This document shows, one piece after another, positions 34,199 to 42,602 of a stretch of 64,000 nt of DNA (position 1 is the first letter of the stretch; each line of letters starts with the position of its first letter). The stretch comes from Naumannella cuiyingiana (lineage in GTDB: Bacteria > Actinomycetota > Actinomycetes > Propionibacteriales > Propionibacteriaceae). The position numbers and the translations under genes are program-made. Location of the stretch: positions 1,922,001-1,986,000 of the forward strand of contig NZ_JACBZS010000001.1 of NCBI RefSeq assembly GCF_013408305.1, read 5' to 3'. The notes beneath the pieces were generated by a model. It saw nothing but the letters and a program-made list of their open reading frames with translations. It searched no databases and was not told where the DNA came from.

Positions 34199-36235
34199 TC
34201 AGCGCAGGAAGGCCGCGGCGACGCCGGCGTCGACCGGCACGTGCAGGCCCGTGGTGTGGCTGAACTCGTCGGAGGTGAGCGCGGCCGCGGCATTGGCCAC
34301 GTGCTCGGGCAACACCTCTCGCTTGAGCAACGTGCGCTGGGCATAGAACGCGCCGAGCTCGTCCTCGGGTACGCCGTAGACGGCCGCGCGCTGGGCGCCC
34401 CACCCCCCGGCGAAGATGCCCGAACCGCGGACGACGCCGTCGGGGTTGATCCCGTTGACGCGGATGCCGTGCTCGCCGAGTTCGGCGGCGAGCAGGCGTA
34501 CCTGATGGGCCTGGTCGGCCTTGACGGCGCTGTAGGCGATGTTGTTCGGGCCGGCGAAGACCGAGTTCTTCGACGAGATGTAGACGAGGTCGCCGCCGAG
34601 GCGCTGTTCGATCATGGCCCGGGCCGCGGCCTGGGAGACCAGGAAGGCGCCCTTGGCCATCACCTCGTGCTGGATGTCCCAGTCGGACTCGGTGGTCTCC
34701 AGCAGCGGCTTGGAGATCGACAGGCCGGCGTTGTTGATCACCAGGTCGAGCCCACCGAAAGCGAGCAGTGCGGTGTTGACCGCGGCGCGGACGGCCTCGG
34801 CGTCGGCCACGTCGGCGGCCACGCCGACGGCGGTGTCGGGGCCGCCCAGCTCGGCAGCGGCCTCGCGCGCCTGCGCGGGATCGAGGTCGGCGATCACGAC
34901 ACATGCGCCCTCGGCGGCGAGCCGGGCGGCGATCGCCTTGCCGATCCCGGACGCGGCTCCGGTCACCAGGGCGATCCGGCCGGCATGGCTGCGCGGCTTC
35001 GGCATCCGCGCGAGCTTGGCCTCCTCCAGTGCCCAGTACTCGATCCGGAACTTCTCCGCCTCGTCGATCGGCGCGTAGGTCGAGACCGACTCGGCGCCGC
35101 GCATCACGTTGATCGCGTTGACATAGAACTCGCCGGCCACCCGCGCGGTCTGCTTGTCCTTGCCGTAGGAGAACATGCCGACGCCGGGGACGAGGATGAT
35201 CGCCGGATCGGCGCCGCGCATGGCCGGGGAGTCCGCCGTCGCGTGCCGCTCGTAGTAGGCGCGATAGTCGGCCCGGTACGCCTCGTGCAGCTCGGCCAGG
35301 CGCGCCACGCATTCCTCGATCGGCGCATCGGCGGGCAGGTCGAGGACGAGCGGTTTGATCTTGGTCCGCAGGAAATGGTCGGGGCAGGAGGTGCCGAGCT
35401 CGGCCAGCGCCCCGAGCTTCTCCCCGGCGAGGAAGTCCAACACCTCGGGGCTGTCGGTGAAGTGGCCAACCATCCGCCGATCGGCGGACGCGACCGCGCG
35501 CAGGTGGGGAGCCAGGGCCGCGGCCTTGGCCCGGCGGCGATCCTCGGGCAGGGCGCCGAACCCGTCGCGGGGGGCGCCGAAGGGCTGATCGGAGCCGTTC
35601 TCGTCGAGATAGGCCTGGGCGGTGCGGATGATCCACAGGGAGTTCGCCTCGGCCTCGGCGGAGGTGTCTCCCCAGGCGGTGATCCCGTGGCCGCCGAGGA
35701 TCACGCCGACCGCCTGGGGATTCTCGGACTTGATCTTGGCGATGTCCAGCCCCAGTTGGAATCCCGGCCGCCGCCACGGCACCCACGCCACCTTGTCGCC
35801 GAAGATCTCGGCGGTCAGCCGCTCACCGTCGGCGGCCGTGGCGATCGCGATGCCGGCATCGGGGTGCAGGTGATCGACATGGGCCGCGTCCACCAGCCCG
35901 TGCATGGCCGTGTCGATCGACGGCGCCGCGCCGCCCCTGCCGTGCAGGCAGTAGTCGAAGGCGGCGACCATCTCGTCCTCGCGCTCGACGCCGGGGTAGA
36001 CGCCGGTCAGGGCCCGGAGCCGGTCCAGGCGCAGCACCGCCAGGCCGGGCTCGGTGAGCGTACCCAGGTCGCCGCCGGAGCCCTTCACCCACATCAGTTC
36101 GACATCGGCGCCGGTGGCGGGATCGGTCTCGGTGCCCTTGGCCGACGCGTTCCCGCCGGCATAGTTGGTGTTGCGCGGGTCGGAGCCGAGCCGGTTGGAG
36201 CGCGCGAGCAGGTCGGTGACGGCCTGGTTGGTCAT
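34199..36235 (-). CDS. rhaEW: bifunctional rhamnulose-1-phosphate aldolase / lactaldehyde dehydrogenase-like SDR
   Basis: The protein is about 678 residues. Its N-terminal class II aldolase domain (to about 400) contains the histidine-rich metal site HVDHLHPDAGIAIA and VILGGHGITAWG. The C-terminal short-chain dehydrogenase has TGAASGIG, VAINNAG-like LVINNAG and the Tyr-Lys pair in YSAVKAD. It cleaves rhamnulose-1-phosphate to dihydroxyacetone phosphate and L-lactaldehyde, and the second domain is expected to oxidise or reduce lactaldehyde. The start at 36235 has AAGGA about ten bases upstream. Confidence 0.92.
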   Translation of the reverse strand: MTNQAVTDLLARSNRLGSDPRNTNYAGGNASAKGTETDPATGADVELMWVKGSGGDLGTLTEPGLAVLRLDRLRALTGVYPGVEREDEMVAAFDYCLHGRGGAAPSIDTAMHGLVDAAHVDHLHPDAGIAIATAADGERLTAEIFGDKVAWVPWRRPGFQLGLDIAKIKSENPQAVGVILGGHGITAWGDTSAEAEANSLWIIRTAQAYLDENGSDQPFGAPRDGFGALPEDRRRAKAAALAPHLRAVASADRRMVGHFTDSPEVLDFLAGEKLGALAELGTSCPDHFLRTKIKPLVLDLPADAPIEECVARLAELHEAYRADYRAYYERHATADSPAMRGADPAIILVPGVGMFSYGKDKQTARVAGEFYVNAINVMRGAESVSTYAPIDEAEKFRIEYWALEEAKLARMPKPRSHAGRIALVTGAASGIGKAIAARLAAEGACVVIADLDPAQAREAAAELGGPDTAVGVAADVADAEAVRAAVNTALLAFGGLDLVINNAGLSISKPLLETTESDWDIQHEVMAKGAFLVSQAAARAMIEQRLGGDLVYISSKNSVFAGPNNIAYSAVKADQAHQVRLLAAELGEHGIRVNGINPDGVVRGSGIFAGGWGAQRAAVYGVPEDELGAFYAQRTLLKREVLPEHVANAAAALTSDEFSHTTGLHVPVDAGVAAAFLR

Positions 36236-36294
36236 GGTCGGGTGGGTCCTTCCGGATCGGTTCGGTGGGAGGAATCGGTCGGTACGCCGGGCGC

Positions 36295-37485
36295 TCAGGC
36301 GCCCCAGCCGGCCTGGGTGCCGCCGGTGCGTTCGGCCGCGATCTTGGCGAGGTGGCCGGACTCGGCGAAGGCCCGCATCGGGTCGGCGGGCAGCCCGCGG
36401 TCGGTGCGCCAGTCGGCGAGCAGTCCCCGCACGTCGGCGTTGTAGGCGTCCATCAGCACGGCATTGGCGCCCAGCACGTCGCCGTCGCGCTGTGCGGCGG
36501 CGAGCGCGGCGGCGTCGACCAGCAGCGCCTTCGCCGTGGCTTCCTGCACGTTCAGCACGGACCGGATCTGCCCGGGGATCTTGTCCTCGATGTTGTGGCA
36601 CTCGTCGAGCATGAAGTTGATCATCGAGCCCGGCGCCAGGGCCCCGGCGCGGGCGAGCTCGTGCATGATCCGGAACAACTGGAACGGGTCGGCGGCTCCG
36701 GCCATCAGGTCGTCGTCGGCGTAGAAGCGGGAGTTGAAGTCGAAGGCGCCGAGGCGGTCGACCCGCAGCAACTGGGCGACGATGAACTCGATATTGGTGC
36801 CGGGGGCGTGGTGGCCGGTGTCGAGCACGACCTTCGCGCGCTCGCCGAGCGCACTGCAGTGCAGCAGGGCGGTGCCCCAGTCCGGAATGTCGGTGGCATA
36901 GAAGGCCGGCTCGAAGAATTTGTACTCAAGGATCAGCCGCATCCCGTCGTCCAGCCCGGCATAGATCTCGGCGAGGCCCTCGGCGAGCCGGTCCTGGCGC
37001 TGACGAAGATCATCCTGGCCCGGGTAGTTGAGCCCGTCGGCGAGCCAGATCTTCAGGTCGGTCGAGCCGGTGGCCCGCATCACCTCGATGCAGCGCAGGT
37101 GGTGATCGACGGCCTTGCGGCGTACCCGGGCCGACGGATTGCACAGCGAACCCAGCTTGTAGTCATCGTCCTGGAAGACATTGGAGTTGATCGCACCGAT
37201 CGCGACGCCGTGCTCGGTCGCGTGCGCGGCGAGCGCGCCGAAGTCGTCGACCAGGTCCCACGGGATGTGCAGGGAGACCCGCGGCGCGATCCCGGTGTGG
37301 GCGTGCACCTGGCCGGCGTCGGCGATCTTCTCGAACGGGTCGCGCGGCGTGCCGGGGCTGGTGAAGACCTTGAACCGCGTACCGGAATTGCCGAACGCCC
37401 ACGAGGGCAGCTCGATGGTCTGGGCGTCCAGCGCGGCCCGCGCGGCGCGGTCCAGGTCGGCGAGCTCCGGGGCGGCGTATGCCAT
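36295..37485 (-). CDS. rhaI: L-rhamnose isomerase (RhaI type)
   Basis: The 396-residue TIM-barrel isomerase has LILEYKFFEPAFYATDIPDWGTALL and VVLDTGHHAPGTNIEFIVAQL, carrying the metal-binding Glu, Asp and His residues of L-rhamnose isomerase. FMLDECHNIEDKIPGQIRSV follows in the last third. It converts L-rhamnose to L-rhamnulose. ATG at 37485 has AAGGAG upstream; a further-upstream ATG lies inside the control region. It is the first gene of the leftward rhamnose operon, whose control region holds a LacI-type palindrome. Confidence 0.94.
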   Translation of the reverse strand: MAYAAPELADLDRAARAALDAQTIELPSWAFGNSGTRFKVFTSPGTPRDPFEKIADAGQVHAHTGIAPRVSLHIPWDLVDDFGALAAHATEHGVAIGAINSNVFQDDDYKLGSLCNPSARVRRKAVDHHLRCIEVMRATGSTDLKIWLADGLNYPGQDDLRQRQDRLAEGLAEIYAGLDDGMRLILEYKFFEPAFYATDIPDWGTALLHCSALGERAKVVLDTGHHAPGTNIEFIVAQLLRVDRLGAFDFNSRFYADDDLMAGAADPFQLFRIMHELARAGALAPGSMINFMLDECHNIEDKIPGQIRSVLNVQEATAKALLVDAAALAAAQRDGDVLGANAVLMDAYNADVRGLLADWRTDRGLPADPMRAFAESGHLAKIAAERTGGTQAGWGA

Positions 37486-37528
37486 GACGGCTCCTTCGTC
37501 GTCCTCGGTGGGGCGTGACCCACTTGGT

Positions 37529-37542
37529 ATGAAACGATTCAA
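37529..37542. promoter_or_regulatory. LacI-family operator, rhaI side
   Basis: ATGAAACGATTCAA is a near palindrome around CG. It differs at only two of fourteen bases from the site at 38634-38647. It lies between rhaI and the LacI gene and could govern both directions. Confidence 0.75.
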
Positions 37543-37583
37543 TCAGATTTGATTGGGCCCCGCAAGATCCGGAGCGGAGGGTG

Positions 37584-38591
37584 ATGGGCGACGCGACGAA
37601 GGCACGTATCGGTGACGTGGCGCGCGTTGCCGGCGTCTCGGTCGGCACGGTCTCCAATGTGCTCAACCGGCCCGAGATCGTCTCCGCCGGAACGCGGGAG
37701 CGGGTGCACGAGGCGATCGTCGAGCTCGGTTTCGTGCCGAATGCGTCGGCCCGACAACTGCGCGAGGGAGCGTCGAGGACGGCCGGCATGCTCGTGCTGG
37801 ACATCGCGAACCCCTTCTTCACCGAGATGGCTCGGGGCGTGGAGGACCGGTTGATCGAGGCCGGACTGACGATGGCGCTGAGCTCCTCCGATGCCGATCC
37901 CGATCGCGAGCGCCGGGTCCTGGAGCAGTTCGCGCAGCAGCGCCTGCGGGGCGTACTGGTCACGCCGTCGCGCGGCACGGGCGACAATCTGGGCATCCTG
38001 CTCGACCAGGGGACGCGGGTTGTCCTCCTTGATCATCGACCGTCCGGTCTGGGCCTGGACGCGGTCGCCTCCGACGACGTCGCGGGCGGGCGTATTGCGC
38101 TGGATCACCTGCTGGGTCTCGGGCATCGACGGATCGGCTTCCTCAACGGCTCGCTCGACATCAAGCAGTGCCGCGATCGCCACGACGGCGCGCGGGAGGC
38201 GATCGCGGCGGCCGGCGGCGACCCGGATGCCGACCTGGTCGAGATCGAGGTGGCCGCGATGGATGCCGCCAACGGCTACGGCGCGATGCTCCAGTTGTTC
38301 GATGATCATCCCGAGCTGACCGCCGTGTTCTGTGTCAACGACCTGCTCGCGTTGGGCGTGATGCGAGCCGCCCGCGAGCGGGCGGTGTCCGTTCCCGCGG
38401 ACCTCTCGGTGGTCGGCTACGACGACGTCGCCTTCGCCGGCGAGCTCGCCGTGCCGCTCACCTCGGTACGCCAGCCGACCTACCGGATGGGAGCCGAGGC
38501 GGCCGGCCTGTTGCTGGAGCGCGGGCGTCCCCGGCAGATCCTGTTCACCCCCGAGCTCGTGGTGCGCGCCTCGGCCGCACCGCCCGGCTGA
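37584..38591 (+). CDS. LacI family regulator of the rhamnose locus
   Basis: The protein of about 335 residues opens with a LacI helix-turn-helix (IGDVARVAGVSVGTVSNVLNRPEIVSAGTRERV) and a hinge-helix NASARQLREG. A periplasmic-binding-protein-like core follows, with VLDIANPFFTEMARGVED, the LDHRPSG strand and PADLSVVGYDDVAFA. It presumably represses the rhamnose genes and is released by rhamnose or an early catabolite. The first in-frame ATG is preferred over an immediately preceding GTG because of ribosome-site spacing. Paired palindromes flank the locus. Confidence 0.93.
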   Translation: MGDATKARIGDVARVAGVSVGTVSNVLNRPEIVSAGTRERVHEAIVELGFVPNASARQLREGASRTAGMLVLDIANPFFTEMARGVEDRLIEAGLTMALSSSDADPDRERRVLEQFAQQRLRGVLVTPSRGTGDNLGILLDQGTRVVLLDHRPSGLGLDAVASDDVAGGRIALDHLLGLGHRRIGFLNGSLDIKQCRDRHDGAREAIAAAGGDPDADLVEIEVAAMDAANGYGAMLQLFDDHPELTAVFCVNDLLALGVMRAARERAVSVPADLSVVGYDDVAFAGELAVPLTSVRQPTYRMGAEAAGLLLERGRPRQILFTPELVVRASAAPPG

Positions 38592-38633
38592 GGGGTCTCA
38601 CCATCGCCGCGGACGGCGCCTCCGGACCACCTA

Positions 38634-38662
38634 TTGAAACGACTCAATATTTCCGTTAGCGT
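38634..38662 (+). promoter_or_regulatory. rhaM promoter overlapped by a LacI-family operator
   Basis: TTGAAA (38634-38639) and TAGCGT (38657-38662) are separated by 17 bases. The palindrome TTGAAACGACTCAA at 38634-38647 covers the -35 hexamer, so a bound repressor would block RNA polymerase. The ATG of rhaM is about 28 bases downstream with a GGGAGGGAGG site. Confidence 0.8.
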
Positions 38663-38689
38663 CGGCGCATCCGAGGGAGGGAGGCTGCG

Positions 38690-39052
38690 ATGACGCGGTC
38701 CTGGACCGTGGCGAACGCGCGGACAGCCGTCTCGTCGGAGACCGCTCGGGGGCGGGCCTGCCTGCTGTTGCGGATCCGCCCGGAGGCCATCGAGGACTAC
38801 GTCGCCGAGCACCAACGGGTCTGGCCGGAGATGCTCGCGGCGCTCAGCGCGGCCGGCTGGCGCAACTACTCGTTGTTCATCCGCGAGGCCGACGGTCTCG
38901 TCGTCGGCTACTTCGAGGCCGACGACGCCGAGGCCGCGGTCGCGGCGATGGCCGGCTCGCAGATCAATGCCCGATGGCAGGAGTCGATGGGTAGGTACTT
39001 CGTGCCGGGCACCGGTCCCGAGTTCTTGCCGATCTACTTCCACCTCGCCTGA
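38690..39052 (+). CDS. rhaM: L-rhamnose mutarotase
   Basis: The 120-residue protein has a ferredoxin-like fold with CLLLRIRPEAIEDYVAEHQRVWPEML, YSLFIREADGLVVGYFE and the ending GPEFLPIYFHLA. The early His and the middle Tyr match residues of RhaM, which interconverts alpha and beta rhamnopyranose to feed the isomerase. The N-terminus extends about 25 residues beyond the usual start, but the strong ribosome-binding site supports this ATG. Confidence 0.92.
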   Translation: MTRSWTVANARTAVSSETARGRACLLLRIRPEAIEDYVAEHQRVWPEMLAALSAAGWRNYSLFIREADGLVVGYFEADDAEAAVAAMAGSQINARWQESMGRYFVPGTGPEFLPIYFHLA

Positions 39053-39101
39053 ATCAGCCCCAACACCAGAACCTCTGGTCGAAACACAAGGACGTGTCGA
39101 G

Positions 39102-40412
39102 ATGAGCACAAACCAACCTGCGAAGGCCAGGCTGCGCGGCTGGCGCGCGACGATCGCGGTCGCGATGTCGAACTACATCGAGGCCGGTTCGATCATCGCG
39201 TTGGCGACCAGCCTGACCTTCTGGCAGGAGTACTTCGGCTTCGACAACCTCGCGGTGGGATTCATCGCGGCGATCAGCGCGAACGCGTTCGGTTCGGCGA
39301 TCGGCGCGCTGATCGGCGGGCCGCTCGGCGATCGGTTCGGACGCAAGTTCATCTACACCTACGATCTTGTGCTCTACATGATCGGCACGGCCTTCGTGAT
39401 CTTCGCGGTTGCGCCATGGATGCTGATCGTCGGCGTGCTGCTGACCGGCATCGCGGTCGGCGCCGGCGTACCGGTCGCGTGGACCTACATCGCCGAGGAA
39501 GCGCCGGCCGAGCAGCGCGCTCGTCATGTCGGGATGGCCCAGCTCGCCTGGTCGCTCGGACCGTTCCTGGTCTTCGCCATCGCGACCGTGCTGGTTCCGC
39601 TGGGCCTGTTCGGCAGCCGGTTGATCTTCGCGCACCTGTTCGTGGTCGCGTTCATCACCTGGTGGGTGCGCCGCGGGCTTGCGGAATCGCGGATCTGGTC
39701 CGAGAGCCGCCGGCCCGGCGTGTCCATGTCGCCGCTCGCCGGCCTGAAGGCGCTGCTCAGCCGCAAACAGAACATCACCGCGTTGATCTTCCTGTTCGGC
39801 GTGTACGCCATCTGGGGCGCGGTGGCGGGCCAGATGGGAATCTTCATGCCTCGGGTCTACGAGACCGCGGGAGTGGAGAGCCCCACCACCCAGAATCTGT
39901 TGCAGGTGCTGCTGTGGGGCTGCACCGTCGCCGCGACCTACTTCGGCTTCATGCTGCTCGCCGACCGGATGAGCCGCCGCCTGCTCTACGGCATCGGCGC
40001 GGCACTCGGTGTTGCGGCCTGGTTGATCCTCGTCTTCGCCCACGTCACCGGCCCGATGCTGATCGCCTTCGCCGTGCTCTGGGGCGTCTCCGCGGGTATC
40101 GGCGCGCAGGCGTTCTACGGCCTGTGGACGGCCGAGCTGTTCGCCACCCGCTACCGGGCCAGCGCGCAGGGCGTGCTGTTCTGCCTGGCCCGCATCGTGG
40201 TCGGCCTGTTGAGCTACTGGTTCCCGACGCTGCTCGCCACCCGCGGCGTACCGTTCGTCGGCGTGATCATGATCGCGCTACTCGTCGTGGCGCTGCTGAT
40301 CGGTGTGCTGTTCGCGCCGGACACGCGAGGCAAGAGCCTGGAGCAGATCGAGCTCGAACGGTACGGGGAGAATCTCGAGGCTCGGGGCAACACCGCGGGT
40401 GCGGCCCGATGA
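39102..40412 (+). CDS. MFS transporter, probable L-rhamnose uptake
   Basis: The 436-residue protein has about twelve transmembrane segments and the MFS loop motif GGPLGDRFGRKFIYTYDLVLY after helix 2. WTYIAEEAPAEQRARH follows helix 4 and the C-terminal half has LLADRMSRRLLYG. It resembles metabolite:proton symporters of the sugar-porter group. It lies between the mutarotase and isomerase genes, so L-rhamnose, or a related deoxy sugar, is the likely substrate. Its stop overlaps the next start by four bases. Confidence 0.88.
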   Translation: MSTNQPAKARLRGWRATIAVAMSNYIEAGSIIALATSLTFWQEYFGFDNLAVGFIAAISANAFGSAIGALIGGPLGDRFGRKFIYTYDLVLYMIGTAFVIFAVAPWMLIVGVLLTGIAVGAGVPVAWTYIAEEAPAEQRARHVGMAQLAWSLGPFLVFAIATVLVPLGLFGSRLIFAHLFVVAFITWWVRRGLAESRIWSESRRPGVSMSPLAGLKALLSRKQNITALIFLFGVYAIWGAVAGQMGIFMPRVYETAGVESPTTQNLLQVLLWGCTVAATYFGFMLLADRMSRRLLYGIGAALGVAAWLILVFAHVTGPMLIAFAVLWGVSAGIGAQAFYGLWTAELFATRYRASAQGVLFCLARIVVGLLSYWFPTLLATRGVPFVGVIMIALLVVALLIGVLFAPDTRGKSLEQIELERYGENLEARGNTAGAAR

Positions 40413-41866
40413 CGGCCACCGAGCGGCTCGACGTGCCGGAATCGGGCGATCCGCTGGTACGCCGCCGCGACTTCCCGCAGCCGGTGATCGGCATCGTCGG
40501 CGGCGGGCTCGGGGCCTACTGGCCGCAGTTCCCGGAGTTGCTGCCCGAGCTGCAGCGTGCCCAGACCGAGATCGTCCGCCGGTTCACCGAGGCCGATGCC
40601 CGCGTCGTGGACGCGGGATTCATCTCCGACGCGACCGAGGGCCGGGCGGCCGCCGCGCGCCTGCGGGCCGCGGACTGCGACCTGGTGGTGATCAACCTCG
40701 CCACCTACCTGACCAGCGACATGGTCCTGCCGATCGCGCAGCAGGCGGGCGCGCCGGTGTTGATCATCGACCTGCAGCCCGGGCCGCGGATGGATCATGC
40801 GCGGTTCGGCACGGGGGAGTGGCTGGCCTACTGCGGTCAGTGCTCGGTGCCCGAGGTGGCGAGCGTCTTCCGGCGGGCCGGCATCGACTTCCGCTCGGTC
40901 ACCGGCCACCTCGGGTCGGATCGGGCGTGGGCCCGGATCGACGCCTGGCTGCGGGCAGCGAAGGCGCGTGCCGCGCTGCGCCGGGCCCGGCACGGACTGA
41001 TGGGGCACCTGTATCCGGGGATGCTCGACGTGTCGACCGATCTGACCCGGCTGCCGGCGACCTTCGGCAGCCATGTCGAGGTGCTGGAGTTCGACGACCT
41101 GCGCGAACGGGTCGCGGAGGTCGACGACGCGGCCGCCGCCGAGCGGGTTGCCGCGGCCTCGTCGATCTTCGAGCTGGACGGCTCGGTCGACCCGGGCGAT
41201 CTGGACTGGGCGGCGCGTGTCTCGCTGGGGCTCGACCGGCTGGTCGACGACTTCTCGCTGGACTCGCTGGCCTACTACCACCGCGGCCTGGCCGGCGAGC
41301 TGCACGAGCGGCTCGGGGCGGGGATGATTCTTGGTGCATCGCTGCTCACCGCGCGTGGCGTACCGGCAGCGGGGGAGTACGAACTGCGGACCAGCGTCGC
41401 CATGCTGATCGCGGAGGCTCTCGGCGCCGGTGGCTCCTTCACCGAGCTGCAGGCGCTGAACTTCGACGACGATGTCGTCGAGATGGGCCACGACGGTCCC
41501 GCCCACCTGCGGGTCGCCTCGCGGCAGCCGCTGCTGCGCGGGCTCGGCGTCTACCACGGCAAACGCGGCTACGGGGTCTCGGTCGAGTTCGACGTGACGG
41601 CGGGGCCCGTGACCACCTTCTCCCTCGGCCAGGAGCGCGACGGCTCGCTGACCTTCATCGCGGCGCAGGGCGAGGTGGTTCCCGGGCCGCTGATGCGGAT
41701 CGGCAACACCACCTCGCGGGTCCACTTCGGCCGCGACCCGGGTGAGTGGGTCGACGACTGGTCGGCCACGGGCACCGGACACCACTGGGTGCTGACCACC
41801 GGGCACCACGCGGCAACGCTGCGCGCGGCCGCCGAACTGCTTGGCTGCGCCTACCGCGGCGTGTGA
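40409..41866 (+). CDS. L-arabinose/L-fucose isomerase family protein
   Basis: The protein is about 485 residues and has the AraA/FucI architecture: a Rossmann-like N-terminus (VIGIVGGGLGAYWPQFPEL), a middle with DLVVINLATYLTSDMVLP, and a C-terminal barrel domain with TAGPVTTFSLGQERDGSL and GTGHHWVLTTGHH. Family enzymes isomerise aldoses to ketoses with Mn. A second isomerase beside RhaI suggests a broader substrate range, such as another deoxy or pentose sugar, or reshuffling of rhamnose with fucose or arabinose pathways. Translation is coupled to the transporter by an ATGA overlap. Confidence 0.83.
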   Translation: MTATERLDVPESGDPLVRRRDFPQPVIGIVGGGLGAYWPQFPELLPELQRAQTEIVRRFTEADARVVDAGFISDATEGRAAAARLRAADCDLVVINLATYLTSDMVLPIAQQAGAPVLIIDLQPGPRMDHARFGTGEWLAYCGQCSVPEVASVFRRAGIDFRSVTGHLGSDRAWARIDAWLRAAKARAALRRARHGLMGHLYPGMLDVSTDLTRLPATFGSHVEVLEFDDLRERVAEVDDAAAAERVAAASSIFELDGSVDPGDLDWAARVSLGLDRLVDDFSLDSLAYYHRGLAGELHERLGAGMILGASLLTARGVPAAGEYELRTSVAMLIAEALGAGGSFTELQALNFDDDVVEMGHDGPAHLRVASRQPLLRGLGVYHGKRGYGVSVEFDVTAGPVTTFSLGQERDGSLTFIAAQGEVVPGPLMRIGNTTSRVHFGRDPGEWVDDWSATGTGHHWVLTTGHHAATLRAAAELLGCAYRGV

Positions 41867-41882
41867 GGATCCCCGGCGAGAA

Positions 41883-41911
41883 TTGGGGAGGCGCGCGCGG
41901 TCTGCTAACGT
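41883..41911 (+). promoter_or_regulatory. tRNA-Leu promoter
   Basis: TTGGGG (41883-41888), 17-base spacer and TAACGT (41906-41911) lie 24 bases ahead of the mature tRNA 5' end, a normal distance for a tRNA leader. Confidence 0.6.
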
Positions 41912-41935
41912 GTGTCCTCGCTCAGGGATGAGCAC

Positions 41936-42018
41936 GCGCGAGTGGCGGAACGGCAGACGCGCTGTCTTCAGGTGGCAGTGTCCGAAAGGGCGTGGAGGTT
42001 CAAATCCTCTCTCGCGCA
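41936..42018 (+). tRNA. tRNA-Leu (anticodon CAG)
   Basis: The acceptor arms GCGCGAG (41936-41942) and CTCGCGC (42011-42017) pair. The anticodon stem CTGTC/GGCAG encloses loop TTCAGGT with anticodon CAG, and a long variable arm follows, as in class II tRNA-Leu. TTCAAAT is in the T loop. CCA is not fully encoded. It reads CTG, the main leucine codon in this genome. It marks the left boundary of the lower-GC insertion. Confidence 0.95.
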
Positions 42019-42057
42019 CAAAGGGTAGTTCACGATTGGACGCCCGTCAGGTTCACG

Positions 42058-42092
42058 AAACTCCCGGTCAGGTTCGCTCTGGCCGGGAGTTT
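42058..42092 (+). terminator. 14-bp stem terminator following tRNA-Leu
   Basis: AAACTCCCGGTCAG pairs with CTGGCCGGGAGTTT across a seven-base loop (one G-T pair). The run of T follows only at the stem base. It lies 40 bases after the tRNA and is likely its terminator, or one brought in by the inserted element. It resembles the hairpin at 44602-44626 in its right arm. Confidence 0.75.
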
Positions 42093-42301
42093 CGCGTTGT
42101 TGCTCGGTCTAGCAGCAGTGGCGCGGAACGGGTCTTCAGGCTCTCCGTGTGACCGTTTTCGGGCACGAGAAAGCCCCTGCCGGCGGCGGCGACGATGAAC
42201 GCGAGCAGGATGCCGGTCCGGGTGGTGCCGAGGACTCGGGTGCTGCTTCTCTTCAACTCCGCGTGATGGGACTTCAGGCAGTTCCACGCGGTCTTCATCA
42301 T
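42068..42301 (-). pseudogene. short ORF resembling the C-terminal end of a transposase-like protein (uncertain)
   Basis: A 77-codon frame gives MMKTAWNCLKSHHAELKRSS and then a hydrophobic GILLAFIVAAAGRGFL stretch. That shape recalls the helical C-terminus of several transposases, but no catalytic part is present and an in-frame stop lies just upstream. It overlaps the terminator region. I see no better gene in 42019-42602; this stretch is otherwise unassigned, with mixed composition. Confidence 0.25.
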
Positions 42302-42590
42302 GAGGACGTTCTATGGGCCCTTGGATCGGATCGCGGGGCAGTCTTGCCCGCTTTCCGATGGAAGTGCCCCAAGCAGCGCACCTCTCCGTCTCGGTGGTAG
42401 GTCCGGTCGAGAGCTTGCCAAGGGCCTGTCCCGGGAGGACTTCGCGGACCCGGACGGAGTGCATTCCGACCCACATGGGCGCACTGATGCCCGTGGAGAG
42501 TAAAGCCCCAGATGAGGAGCTTGGAGCGGATCGCTTGAAGTCTCGAAGTTGTGGTGTTGAAGCCTACTAGTTAAAGACCTGTGCAAGACG

Positions 42591-42602
42591 TAGCATGCAC
42601 AC
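42591..42602 (+). promoter_or_regulatory. leaderless -10 element of the beta-family gene
   Basis: TAGCAT (42591-42596) lies six bases before the ATG at 42603. No convincing -35 is seen at the right distance. Confidence 0.55.

Noticed and set aside
32858-36445. A 1195-codon rightward frame across rhaB and the aldolase gene
   Set aside because: It is a GC-driven shadow. The leftward genes have convincing motifs and ribosome-binding sites.
42030-42476. A 148-codon leftward frame after tRNA-Leu
   Set aside because: Basic low-complexity product (rich in Arg, Pro and His) overlapping the terminator; no family resemblance.
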